Assembly: GCA_035260485.1 (NCBI GenBank)
Contig: DATFVC010000056.1
Location: 1 to 26,459, forward strand
Direction: 5' to 3'
Origin: VRUE01 sp035260485
Lineage (GTDB): Bacteria; Actinomycetota; Thermoleophilia; Solirubrobacterales; 70-9
Length of the DNA: 26,459 nt
A program made the translations under genes and the position numbers. Below are positions 14,641-21,494 of this stretch, piece by piece (the stretch's first letter is position 1; each line of letters begins with the position of its first letter). Below the pieces are notes generated by a model. That model was not told the origin of the DNA. It did no database searches and was given only the letters and a program-made list of their open reading frames with translations.

Positions 14641-14721
14641 CCCTCTCGACGGGCGGATACTCAAAGTTGCCGCGCCGCCCGCGGCAACTTGTCCGGCGAG
14701 AGGGCTGCCGCCCCTCCCGCT
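14624..14721. repeat. Long inverted repeat element C with nested hairpin (convergent gene ends)
   Basis: Arms 14624-14648 and 14697-14721 pair over 25 bases with two mismatches. Inside, AAGTTGCCGCG (14664-14674) and CGCGGCAACTT (14680-14690) form a second perfect hairpin with a 5-base loop. The PHP stop (14638-14640) lies in the left arm and the NHL stop (14720-14722) overlaps the right arm end, so the element supplies the ends of both genes. It is a likely bidirectional terminator. Confidence 0.88.
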
Positions 14722-16162
14722 ACAACCTCTGACGTCGTAAAACGATCACTTTTTCGAGCGTCCGGGGATCGCCCCCGGTCGGCTCGAAGGTCACCCCGAC
14801 GCGGATCCTGGCCTTGCCGTGCTGCTTGAGGAAGCGCTTGAGCGGGATCTTGGGCTTGATCGGGAGCCGGACGCGCTTAGCCTGCCTCGCCGTTCGCGCC
14901 AGCCGCCGAAAGCCCCGGCCATACAGAATCACCCTGCCCGGCCCGGGGACGCGCACGAACAGCACCGCCAAGCCGTTACTTCGATTCTTCACCAGGCCGG
15001 CGAAGCGGAATTTGTTCGACGGCAGCTTCGCCCCCAGCGCGGTAATTGGGATGATGCCCTGAGGTTCCACACACGATGGCGTCGGGGTCCCCGGCTCACC
15101 GAATCGCTCGACGAGGGCAAAGCCGGAGCTCGCCTCACTGACGTAAACCGCGCCGCGGCAGTCGAGCACGACGCCGAACGGCTGGGACGCCACGCCGAAG
15201 GCGTTGACGAAACTGCCGTCGATCCGCGAGACGCTTATCTGTTGGTTGAGGCGGTCGGCGACGTAGATCCTCCCCGCAGCGTCCGCCGCTACGCCACTCG
15301 GGGCTGCGAAGGCCCCGGCCGCGGATCCGCTGGCTCCGGACTGGCATTCGGTCGTGCAGACATCCTGGTCCCCGCTGCCTGAATTGACTTCCTTGCCGAA
15401 GGCACGCAGGAACGACCCGTCCGGCGCAAAGACGTCGATCCGGTCGTTGCCTGGATCGGCGACGAGGAGCTCACTGGCAGGGCCGAAGGCCACGTCCTCC
15501 GGCCCTGCCATCGATCCCGCGGAGTGGTCGACGGACGGCCCGGCCTGGCAGCCGGTTTTTTCCGTGCAGACATTGCCGCCACCCGGATCGACTTCCTTGC
15601 CGATCCCACGGACGAAGGCGCCGCCCGGCGTGAAGACATCAATGCGATTGTCGCTCCAGTTCGCCACGTAGAGAAGGCCGGAAGAGTCGAATTGGATGCC
15701 TCGCGGTTGGTGCAGATGGGTCGTGCCGAAAAAGTAGTTGAAGGTGCCGTTCGGGTCGTAGACGGCCACGCGGTTGTTGTTGGCGTCGGAGACGAAGAGC
15801 CTGCCTTCCGGACCGAGGGCAACCCCGACCGGGACCGTCAGCCCTTGGGGCGAGCTGCTGGCAATCCCCGCCTTGCAGCCGGTCGCCGTGGTGCAGATGT
15901 CGCCACCCCCCGGCCTGACGTCCTTTCCCATGGCCCGCACGAAGGATCCGTCGGCGGCGAAGACCGAGACCCGGTGGTTTTCGATGTCGGCCACGTACGC
16001 CGTCCCTTCCGGCCCAACCGTCACCCCCCGGGGGGAATCGAGCTGCCCCGCCCCACTGCCGAAGCTACCGAAGCTCGAAAGCAGCCCAAAAGCCACAGCG
16101 CTCCCGGGAAACGCCAGCACCAAAGCTGCGGAGAGCAGCATGAATCTGATCCCCCACCTCAC
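14720..16162 (-). CDS. Secreted NHL-repeat beta-propeller protein
   Basis: 480 aa from GTG 16162. A signal peptide (RWGIRFMLLSAALVLAFPGS, then AVAFG) is followed by about six NHL blades, each with a strand like GVTVGPEGTAYVADIENHRVSVFAADGSFVRAMGK. Inserts carrying Cys pairs five residues apart (VCTTATGCKAG and NVCTEKTGCQAG) probably form disulfides outside the cell. A C-terminal basic beta domain (about 390-480) ends the protein. It may bind ligands or proteins at the surface; no catalytic motif is seen. GTG 16162 is preferred over ATG 16141 because it gives the signal peptide a basic start and lies 7 bases after a -35/-10 pair. It is flanked by inverted repeats C and D. Confidence 0.85.
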   Translation of the reverse strand: MRWGIRFMLLSAALVLAFPGSAVAFGLLSSFGSFGSGAGQLDSPRGVTVGPEGTAYVADIENHRVSVFAADGSFVRAMGKDVRPGGGDICTTATGCKAGIASSSPQGLTVPVGVALGPEGRLFVSDANNNRVAVYDPNGTFNYFFGTTHLHQPRGIQFDSSGLLYVANWSDNRIDVFTPGGAFVRGIGKEVDPGGGNVCTEKTGCQAGPSVDHSAGSMAGPEDVAFGPASELLVADPGNDRIDVFAPDGSFLRAFGKEVNSGSGDQDVCTTECQSGASGSAAGAFAAPSGVAADAAGRIYVADRLNQQISVSRIDGSFVNAFGVASQPFGVVLDCRGAVYVSEASSGFALVERFGEPGTPTPSCVEPQGIIPITALGAKLPSNKFRFAGLVKNRSNGLAVLFVRVPGPGRVILYGRGFRRLARTARQAKRVRLPIKPKIPLKRFLKQHGKARIRVGVTFEPTGGDPRTLEKVIVLRRQRL

Positions 16163-16169
16163 CCCCCGC

Positions 16170-16197
16170 AGGTTAGGGAATCGACCACGTCGGTCAA
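16170..16197 (-). promoter_or_regulatory. Promoter of the NHL gene, probably leaderless
   Basis: On the minus strand TTGACC (16192-16197), a 16-base spacer and TAACCT (16170-16175) are followed 7 bases later by the GTG start at 16162. The -35 abuts the left arm of inverted repeat D. This is the best -35/-10 pair of the leaderless candidates in the window. Confidence 0.55.
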
Positions 16198-16302
16198 GGA
16201 GGGGGCGGGGTGCCCCTCCTCCGGAACTTGTGAGCCACAAAACCTCGATCCTCCTGAGAGTGCGGGCGCGGGTTCAGGAGGAGGGGCACCCCGCCCCCTC
16301 CT
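16197..16302. repeat. Long inverted repeat element D
   Basis: Arms 16197-16222 and 16277-16302 are perfect reverse complements over 26 bases, extended inward by four more pairs after one mismatch. The remaining loop is about 45 bases. It lies between the end of cysC and the promoter of the NHL gene, both on the minus strand, and so is the only one of the four not at convergent ends. It probably terminates the sulfur operon and insulates the NHL promoter. Confidence 0.9.
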
Positions 16303-16321
16303 CTACCGCAAGCCTTCGTCC

Positions 16322-16876
16322 CTAAGCCGTGACGGCAGCCGCGGGAATCAGATCCCGCGACTCGAGGTACTCGATCAGCTTCTGCGCCGACTCCTCAGCC
16401 GTTTCGGCTTCGGTGTCACAGACGATCTCGGGGCGCTCGGGCGCCTCGTAGGGGTCCGAGACTCCGGTGAATTCCTTGATCTCGCCGGCGAAGGCTTTCG
16501 CGTAGAGACCCTTGACGTCGCGCTCCGCGCAGGTGTCGACCGATGCCTTGACGTAGACCTCGATGAATCGCTCGCCCATCGTCTCGCGCGCCTCGGAGCG
16601 GATCTCCGCGTAGGGGGAGATCGCCGCGGTGATCACCGGCACGCCGTTGCGGCTGAGCAGGTCGGCGACGAAGGCGATGCGGCGGATGTTGGTGTCGCGG
16701 TCCTCTTTGGAGAAGCCGAGCCCCTTGGAGAGGTTTTCGCGGACGATGTCGCCGTCGAGGATCTCCAGCTTCGAGCCGCGCTCGCGCAGGTGGCCCTCCA
16801 GCAGCCTCGAGATCGTCGTCTTGCCGGCGCCCGAGAGCCCGGTGAACCAGAGGGTGAAGCCTTGCTCGCCAGCCAT
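16322..16876 (-). CDS. cysC: Adenylylsulfate (APS) kinase
   Basis: 184 aa from ATG 16876, preceded by AAGGAGG inside the end of sat; longer readings upstream overlap sat. The P-loop GLSGAGKTT (13-21) is followed by the APS-kinase blocks DGDIVRENLSKGLGFSKEDRD, NIRRIAFVADLL, FIEVYVKAS and GLYAKAFAGEIKEFTGVSDPYEAP. It phosphorylates APS to PAPS with ATP. It follows sat by 7 bases, so both are co-transcribed. Because the reductase in this cluster looks APS-specific, PAPS from this enzyme may serve sulfation rather than reduction. Confidence 0.96.
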   Translation of the reverse strand: MAGEQGFTLWFTGLSGAGKTTISRLLEGHLRERGSKLEILDGDIVRENLSKGLGFSKEDRDTNIRRIAFVADLLSRNGVPVITAAISPYAEIRSEARETMGERFIEVYVKASVDTCAERDVKGLYAKAFAGEIKEFTGVSDPYEAPERPEIVCDTEAETAEESAQKLIEYLESRDLIPAAAVTA

Positions 16877-16883
16877 CGTTACG

Positions 16884-17960
16884 TCAGTCCTCCTTGTAAG
16901 CGTCGATAAGGATCTCGGCGACCTCGTCGCGCGAGAACTCGTGCGGCGGCTTTTCGCCGTTGCCGAGCATTTCGCGAACCTTGGTTCCGGAGAGGAAAAG
17001 GTGCGCCTCAGAGTCATGCGGGCAGGTCTTGCCAGAGGCAAGCCCCTCGCACTCGTTGCACCAGAAGGTGTGCTCGAACATCAGCGGCTCGATCCCGAGC
17101 TCGTCGATGTCGATCTCGTCGAAGATCTTCTGCGCGTCGTAGGTGCCGTAGTAGTCGCCGGCACCGGCGTGATCGCGACCGACGATGAAGTGGGTGGCGC
17201 CGTAGTTGCGGCGGACGATCGCGTGCAAGACCGCCTCGCGCGGGCCGGCGTAGTGCATCTTGGCCGGCTTCACGCCGAGCACCACACGGTCCTGGGGGTA
17301 GTAGTTCTCCATCAGCACCTCGTAACAGCGCATCCGCACATCGGCGGGGATGTCGCCGGCCTTGGTCTTGCCGATCAGGGGATGGATGAAGAGCCCATCG
17401 CAGGTCTCCAGCGCGGCCTTGGTCAGGTACTCGTGGGCACGGTGGATCGGGTTGCGGGTCTGGAAGGCGACGATCCGCTTCCAGCCACGGTCGGCGAACT
17501 CCTGCTTCGTCTCCGCCGGCGTCTTGTAGCGGCGCATGAAGGCTTCGTCGTGGTCGGGCAGCGCGTCGACCTCGATCGGGCCGGCGATGCAGCGGTTGCC
17601 CTCCGCGTAGATCGCGGCGACCCCGGGGTGGGCCTCCTCGGTGGTGCCGTAGACACGCTCGGCCTCGCTCTTGGCGTCGCGCTCCCAGATCTCGGTGACC
17701 TTGATCCGCCCGAGCGGCTTGCCTTCGTCGCTGGCCAGCGCGACCGTGTCGCCGACCTCGCACTCGAGGTCGGTCGCCAGCGTGATCGGAATCGGCCAAT
17801 AATCACCGCCGACGGTCCGCATCTCGGCGCAGACGCGCTCCCAGTCGGCGGAACCCTGGAAGCCGGTCAGCGGCGCGAAGCCGCCGTTGGCGATCATCTC
17901 GAAGTCGGCGGTGTGGCGCTCAGAAAGGGTCAGGGAAAGCTCAGTCATCGTGTCGCTCAT
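16884..17960 (-). CDS. sat: Sulfate adenylyltransferase (ATP sulfurylase), single-chain type
   Basis: 358 aa, slightly shorter than usual because the N-terminal PUA-like domain is trimmed. Nucleotide-binding signatures are FQTRNPIHRAHE (QxRN 167-170 and HxxH 173-176), GRDHAGAGDYYG and HLFLSGTKVRE. A Cys cluster WCNECEGLASGKTCPH near residues 300-315 forms the zinc site seen in bacterial Sat enzymes of the Thermus type. It activates sulfate with ATP to APS. It is not the CysDN type. A GATACC box 6 bases before the ATG and no Shine-Dalgarno suggest its own leaderless promoter, although the gene follows cysH by only 54 bases. Confidence 0.96.
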   Translation of the reverse strand: MSDTMTELSLTLSERHTADFEMIANGGFAPLTGFQGSADWERVCAEMRTVGGDYWPIPITLATDLECEVGDTVALASDEGKPLGRIKVTEIWERDAKSEAERVYGTTEEAHPGVAAIYAEGNRCIAGPIEVDALPDHDEAFMRRYKTPAETKQEFADRGWKRIVAFQTRNPIHRAHEYLTKAALETCDGLFIHPLIGKTKAGDIPADVRMRCYEVLMENYYPQDRVVLGVKPAKMHYAGPREAVLHAIVRRNYGATHFIVGRDHAGAGDYYGTYDAQKIFDEIDIDELGIEPLMFEHTFWCNECEGLASGKTCPHDSEAHLFLSGTKVREMLGNGEKPPHEFSRDEVAEILIDAYKED

Positions 17961-17966
17961 GCGGGG

Positions 17967-17972
17967 GGTATC
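17967..17972 (-). promoter_or_regulatory. -10-like GATACC box before sat
   Basis: GATACC lies 6 bases before ATG 17960 with no Shine-Dalgarno between. The -35 region is not convincing. Confidence 0.3.
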
Positions 17973-18014
17973 ACCAATCGTTCGGGGGAGGGGTGTAGAA
18001 GGCGGCGGGCGCCG

Positions 18015-18707
18015 CTAGTTAATCCCGCACTCGGTCTTCTCGAGACCCGCCCAGCGCCCAGCGCGCGGCGAGCCGCCAGGCCCGACCGGCTTGGTGCAGT
18101 GGGTGCAGCCGATCGAGGGGTAGCCCTGATCGTGGAGCGGGTTATACGGGAGGTGGTGCTCACGGATGTAGTTCCAGACGTCGCGCTCGGTCCAGTCCGC
18201 GATCGGGTTCAGCTTCCATAGCTCGAATCGCTTGTCCCAGGTGAACTTGGGGGTCTTGGAGCGACTCGTGGAGTCCTCACGGCGGACGCCGGCGAGCCAG
18301 CAGTCTACGGAAGACAGTGCGCGGCGCATCGGCTCGACCTTGCGCAGCCCGCAGCATGTGTCGGGATCGCTCTTCCACAGCTCGTCGCCGTGCTGGGCGG
18401 CCTGCTCCTCGAGGGTCAGGTTGTGGAAGCGGTCGAACTCGACCCCGAGGTGCTCGGCGAGCCTGTCGCGAGTCTCGTAAGTCTCCGGAAAGAGGACATC
18501 GGTGTCGAGGTAGAAGAAGCGCGCATCGGAATTGACCTGGGTAGCCAGATGCGCCGTAACCGCGCTCGTTTTCTGGAACGAGCAGGCGATGTAGTGGCTC
18601 TGGCCGAAGGTCTCGAACATCCACTCGATCGCCTCGGTGGCGGTGCGCTCCTCGAGGTCGGCAGCGACCGCCTCGGGGTCGAGCTCCAGGGTGGCGACGG
18701 GGCTCAT
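18015..18707 (-). CDS. cysH: APS reductase (iron-sulfur, assimilatory type)
   Basis: 230 aa from ATG 18707, chosen because ATGA overlaps the sulfite reductase stop by four bases; ATG 18716 is the alternative. The PP-loop-like nucleotide motif is CSFQKTSAV. Two Cys pairs, CCGLRKVEP (118-119) and GCTHC (201, 204), are the [4Fe-4S] ligands that separate APS reductases from cluster-free PAPS reductases. The catalytic cysteine is C227 in the C-terminal KTECGIN. It reduces APS to sulfite and AMP with thioredoxin. Context with sat, sir and rhodanese supports sulfate assimilation. Confidence 0.94.
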   Translation of the reverse strand: MSPVATLELDPEAVAADLEERTATEAIEWMFETFGQSHYIACSFQKTSAVTAHLATQVNSDARFFYLDTDVLFPETYETRDRLAEHLGVEFDRFHNLTLEEQAAQHGDELWKSDPDTCCGLRKVEPMRRALSSVDCWLAGVRREDSTSRSKTPKFTWDKRFELWKLNPIADWTERDVWNYIREHHLPYNPLHDQGYPSIGCTHCTKPVGPGGSPRAGRWAGLEKTECGIN

Positions 18708-20536
18708 ATCGCGCACTCCCCCTCGCCGCGCTCGACTTTGTAGGGGCTGGAGCGGTTCCAGTCGATGAACTGCTGCATCGTCTCGAGGCTGAACTCGGCC
18801 GGCAACGTCAGCTCCTTGATCTCCTCTTCAAAGCGGGAGGCGCCGGCGCGCTCGGCGAAGGCGTTGAACTCCTCGCCCTCGGCTCGCTCGGCCTCATAAA
18901 GCCTGATCCAGCGCTCGACCGCCTGGGGAACGCGCTTGGCGGGGAGCCGCGATTTCAGCCGCGTGCCGAAGATCACCTCGCCGCCCTCGTAGTTGCCGCC
19001 GATGTGCGGGATGTAAGCGGGCATCTGGCGTCCGCCGACTTTCAGCGAGGCGCCGTAGAAGCCGATGTTGGCGATGTGGTGCTGGCTGCAGCCGTTGGGG
19101 CAGCCGCTCATCTTGATGTGGATCTTGCGGGTCAGCTCATCGGAGATCTCCATCTCCTCGAGCCGCTGCTTGATCGCCCGGTTGAGGCCCATCGAGCTGG
19201 TGATGCCGAGTTTGCAGCTGTCGGTCCCGGGGCAGCTGACCACGTCGGTGATCTCGTCAGCACCGGCCTCGGCGAGGCCAAGCGCCTGCAGCCGGTCCCA
19301 GACCTCGTACAGCGCCTCGTCGCGCACCCAGCGCAGAACCAGGTTCTGCTGCACGGTGCTGCGCGCGTAGCCGCCGGTGAACTCGCGCATGATCGCGGCC
19401 AGGCCGCGGAACTGCTCCGGGGTGAGGTCGCCGCGCTCGATCTTGACCTCGACCGAGACGAAGCCGTCCTGGCGCTGCGGTTGAACGTTGCCCTGAAGAA
19501 AACGGTCGAACTCGGAGCGGTCCCCATTGGGCGAGGCCGGGACCTGCGGCACATCGGGCGCGTTCTCCTCCTCGTCGTCGTCGAAACGCAGCCGCTCGAC
19601 GTCGAAGTCGCGCTCCTGCGCCCAGTCGCCCTGCAGCTCCTCCTCGACCTGCTCGCGGAAGGCGTCGATGCCGATCTTGTCGATCAGCACCTTGATCCGG
19701 GCGCGGGCACGATTGACGCGCAGCCACTCCTGGCGGTCGAAGATGCGCAGCACGGCCTCGGAGACCTTGAGGTAGTCGCCGTTGTCGACCTCGACGAACT
19801 CATAGAGGGTCGGCGCGACGCGGGCCATGATCGAGGTGCCGCCGCCGACCCGGACCTCGAAGCCCTTGATGCCATCCCTTTCGCGGCTGAGGAAAGCGAT
19901 GTCGTGGATGCCGGTAATCGCCCGGTCCTCGTCGGAGCCGGTGAAGGCGGTCTTGATCTTGCGCGGCATCAGCTGCGTCGTCGGGTGGCGGACGAAGTAG
20001 CGGACGTAGGCGCCGGCGTATGGCGTCGGGTCGAAGACCTCATCGGCGGCGACGCCGGCCCAGGGGTCACCGGTGACGTTGCGCACCGTGTTGCCGCAAC
20101 CCTCACGCGAAGAGAGGCCGACGGCGGAGATCTCGCGGATCAGCGCCTCCATGTCGCGCAGCGGCACGTGGTGGATCTGGATGTTCTGGCGGGTCGTGAT
20201 GTGGCCCTTGTTCAGCGGGGCCCACTTCTCGACGACCGTGGCGAAGGTCTCCATCTGCTCCGGCGTGACGCCGCCGAAGGGGAGCTTGACGCGGACCATC
20301 TGCACGTCGGGCTGGCGCTGCCCGTAGACACCCTGTTTGAGACGAAAGCCGATGAACTGCTCTTCGGCGAGCGCGCCGGAGAGGAACTGCTCGGCTTCGT
20401 TGTCGAAGTCGTCGAACTCACGCTCGATGATCGGGATCACGTTCCCCGGGACGTTCTCGTACGTCTCCGGGTTCTCGAGCGTGCCCGTGCGGCCCTTGCC
20501 ACGCTGCTTCTTGTCCTGGTCGACGACTACCTCCAT
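18704..20536 (-). CDS. sir: Ferredoxin-dependent sulfite reductase (siroheme, NirA/SirA-type)
   Basis: 610 aa from ATG 20536; a longer in-frame reading upstream is out of frame with the rhodanese and rejected. Two NIR/SIR half-repeats are present: half 1 with NKGHITTRQNIQIHHV and REGCGNTVRNV, and half 2 carrying the cluster/siroheme ligands CPGTDSC (435, 441) and SGCPNGC (479, 483). An acidic linker (DDDEEENAPDVPQ) lies between them. It reduces sulfite to sulfide with six electrons from ferredoxin. Nitrite reductase is the alternative within the family, but gene context (APS reductase, Sat, CysC) favours sulfite. A TATTTT box 6 bases before the ATG, with no Shine-Dalgarno, suggests a leaderless internal promoter. 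Confidence 0.93.
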   Translation of the reverse strand: MEVVVDQDKKQRGKGRTGTLENPETYENVPGNVIPIIEREFDDFDNEAEQFLSGALAEEQFIGFRLKQGVYGQRQPDVQMVRVKLPFGGVTPEQMETFATVVEKWAPLNKGHITTRQNIQIHHVPLRDMEALIREISAVGLSSREGCGNTVRNVTGDPWAGVAADEVFDPTPYAGAYVRYFVRHPTTQLMPRKIKTAFTGSDEDRAITGIHDIAFLSRERDGIKGFEVRVGGGTSIMARVAPTLYEFVEVDNGDYLKVSEAVLRIFDRQEWLRVNRARARIKVLIDKIGIDAFREQVEEELQGDWAQERDFDVERLRFDDDEEENAPDVPQVPASPNGDRSEFDRFLQGNVQPQRQDGFVSVEVKIERGDLTPEQFRGLAAIMREFTGGYARSTVQQNLVLRWVRDEALYEVWDRLQALGLAEAGADEITDVVSCPGTDSCKLGITSSMGLNRAIKQRLEEMEISDELTRKIHIKMSGCPNGCSQHHIANIGFYGASLKVGGRQMPAYIPHIGGNYEGGEVIFGTRLKSRLPAKRVPQAVERWIRLYEAERAEGEEFNAFAERAGASRFEEEIKELTLPAEFSLETMQQFIDWNRSSPYKVERGEGECAI

Positions 20537-20542
20537 GCCAGG

Positions 20543-20582
20543 AAAATAGCAAAACCTGACAGGGATTAGGGTATTTATCCCT
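20543..20582 (-). promoter_or_regulatory. Putative internal promoter and dyad before sir
   Basis: TATTTT (20543-20548) is 6 bases before the sir ATG. Upstream on the minus strand AGGGAT and ATCCCT (20561-20566 and 20577-20582) form a 6-base dyad 10 bases apart, overlapping the rhodanese stop, and CCTGACAGG (20555-20563) is a second short palindrome. This could be a regulator site for sulfur control. It is judged by eye only. Confidence 0.3.
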
Positions 20583-20961
20583 GAGCGGCCTTTTTCCGTG
20601 CCTGAAGGATGGATGCGGCCTCGCCCGAATCGGCCACGTAGCCGCCCTCGGGCTCGAGCGGCAGGTCCGCCTCGGACCAGCCGACGATGCCCTCGCTCAG
20701 CTTCGCCGCGTCGTAACCGGCCTCGGCGAGGGCGTCGGTCGCCATCGTCGAGCGGTTGCCGCCGCGGCAGTAGACGACGACGGGACGGTCCTTGTCGATC
20801 TCCCCGGTCCGCTCGGCCAGCTCGGCCAGCGGCACATGGGTGGCGCCGGCGATGCGGCCGGCCTCCCACTCGTGATCGGCGCGCACGTCGACCAGCTGTG
20901 CGCCCTCACCGATCAGCTTCTGCGCCTCATCGCGGGAGACCTCTCGCGTCTCGTCGCTCAT
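20575..20961 (-). CDS. Rhodanese-domain sulfurtransferase
   Basis: 128 aa, a single rhodanese domain. It has the CH2A-like DVRADHEWEAGRIAGATHVPL block and the active-site loop VVYCRGGNRS with C65 as persulfide carrier. A Lys/Ala tail follows the fold. It moves sulfane sulfur between a donor and a thiophilic acceptor. It begins immediately after the dodecin stop (no gap), using a GAGG Shine-Dalgarno within the dodecin end, and is followed by sir. In this operon it likely traffics sulfur into biosynthesis or manages sulfide and persulfide. Confidence 0.93.
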   Translation of the reverse strand: MSDETREVSRDEAQKLIGEGAQLVDVRADHEWEAGRIAGATHVPLAELAERTGEIDKDRPVVVYCRGGNRSTMATDALAEAGYDAAKLSEGIVGWSEADLPLEPEGGYVADSGEAASILQARKKAAQG

Positions 20962-21171
20962 CTAGTCGACCTCGGTGCCCTCGACCAGGAAGGCAACCCG
21001 CACGTGGGCGCGGTACTCGTCGAGGTTCTCGCCCCTGATTCCGGTCGAGACGATGTCGACCGCACGGATGTTGCGCAGCGTGCCCTGGGCCTGCGCGAGC
21101 GCCTGTTTCGCCGCGTCGTCGGTGGACGTCTTCGAACTGCCGACCAGCTCGATGATTTTCACGACAGCCAT
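20962..21171 (-). CDS. Dodecin family flavin-binding protein
   Basis: 69 aa, the usual size of dodecins (65-75). MAVVKIIELVGSSKTSTDDA, then AAKQALAQAQGTLRNIRAVDIVS and the final strand YRAHVRVAFLVEG, is the conserved beta-alpha-beta-beta layout. Dodecins form hollow dodecamers that store FMN, FAD or riboflavin derivatives (some bind CoA). A strong GGAAGGAGGA Shine-Dalgarno precedes the ATG, inside the upstream gene, whose end overlaps by 13 bases. Its place before a flavin- and ferredoxin-linked sulfur pathway may be incidental. Confidence 0.93.
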   Translation of the reverse strand: MAVVKIIELVGSSKTSTDDAAKQALAQAQGTLRNIRAVDIVSTGIRGENLDEYRAHVRVAFLVEGTEVD

Positions 21172-21356
21172 TCGAATCCTCCTTCCAAATGCTTCAGAAC
21201 GATGCTCTTCGCGCCGACTCCCTCGACCAGCGCAGCCCGCTGCCACGGGCCAACCCGCTCTCCGACCGGCGCCTCCGCCGGAGCCGTCTCCGCCTGAAAC
21301 CGCTCGACAGCCGCAGCGATCGCCGCGGCTTCGTCTGAACTCGGGCTCGGGTCCAT
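21159..21356 (-). CDS. AccE-like small protein (acyl-CoA carboxylase epsilon-type)
   Basis: 65 aa from ATG 21356. SPSSDEAAAIAAAVERFQAE is followed by a Pro/Ala stretch and VGPWQRAALVEGVGAKS. The EExAAIxAA(L/V)E helix with a short proline region and a WxxAAxxEG ending resembles the epsilon subunits of actinobacterial acyl-CoA carboxylases. They bind the AccD carboxyltransferase and normally sit beside accD. No accD is here, and the alpha chain gene is about 10 kb away. It heads the sulfur operon and overlaps the dodecin by 13 bases. Assignment is by pattern and is uncertain because the protein is so small. Confidence 0.6.
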   Translation of the reverse strand: MDPSPSSDEAAAIAAAVERFQAETAPAEAPVGERVGPWQRAALVEGVGAKSIVLKHLEGGFEWLS

Positions 21357-21362
21357 GCACAA

Positions 21363-21368
21363 AGCCTA
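21363..21368 (-). promoter_or_regulatory. -10-like TAGGCT box, probable leaderless start
   Basis: TAGGCT is 6 bases before ATG 21356, with no Shine-Dalgarno. It would be the main promoter of the accE-like/dodecin/rhodanese/sir operon. No clear -35 is seen. Confidence 0.4.
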
Positions 21369-21434
21369 TCCGGGCACTATGAGCTCGAGGTGAGTCCCAG
21401 ATCACAGTTTGCTTCAAGTGGGCGGATTAGAGAC

Positions 21435-21450
21435 ATCGGCGCCGATTTTT
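21435..21450. promoter_or_regulatory. Palindrome with T-tract in the divergent spacer
   Basis: ATCGGCGCCGAT (21435-21446) is a perfect 12-base palindrome followed by TTTT. It lies between the divergent sulfur operon and the 246-aa gene. It could be an operator for either side; as a terminator the stem would be too short. TACTAT at 21480-21485, 9 bases before ATG 21495, is a possible -10. Confidence 0.35.
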
Positions 21451-21494
21451 AAAGTCAAGGGTCGGATTGATGGCTCGCGTACTATCTCGCCGGG

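Noticed and set aside
20537..20869. N-terminal extension of the sulfite reductase frame through the rhodanese gene.
   Set aside because: The extension is Arg-rich out-of-frame reading of the rhodanese. The true NirA-type N-terminus begins at ATG 20536.
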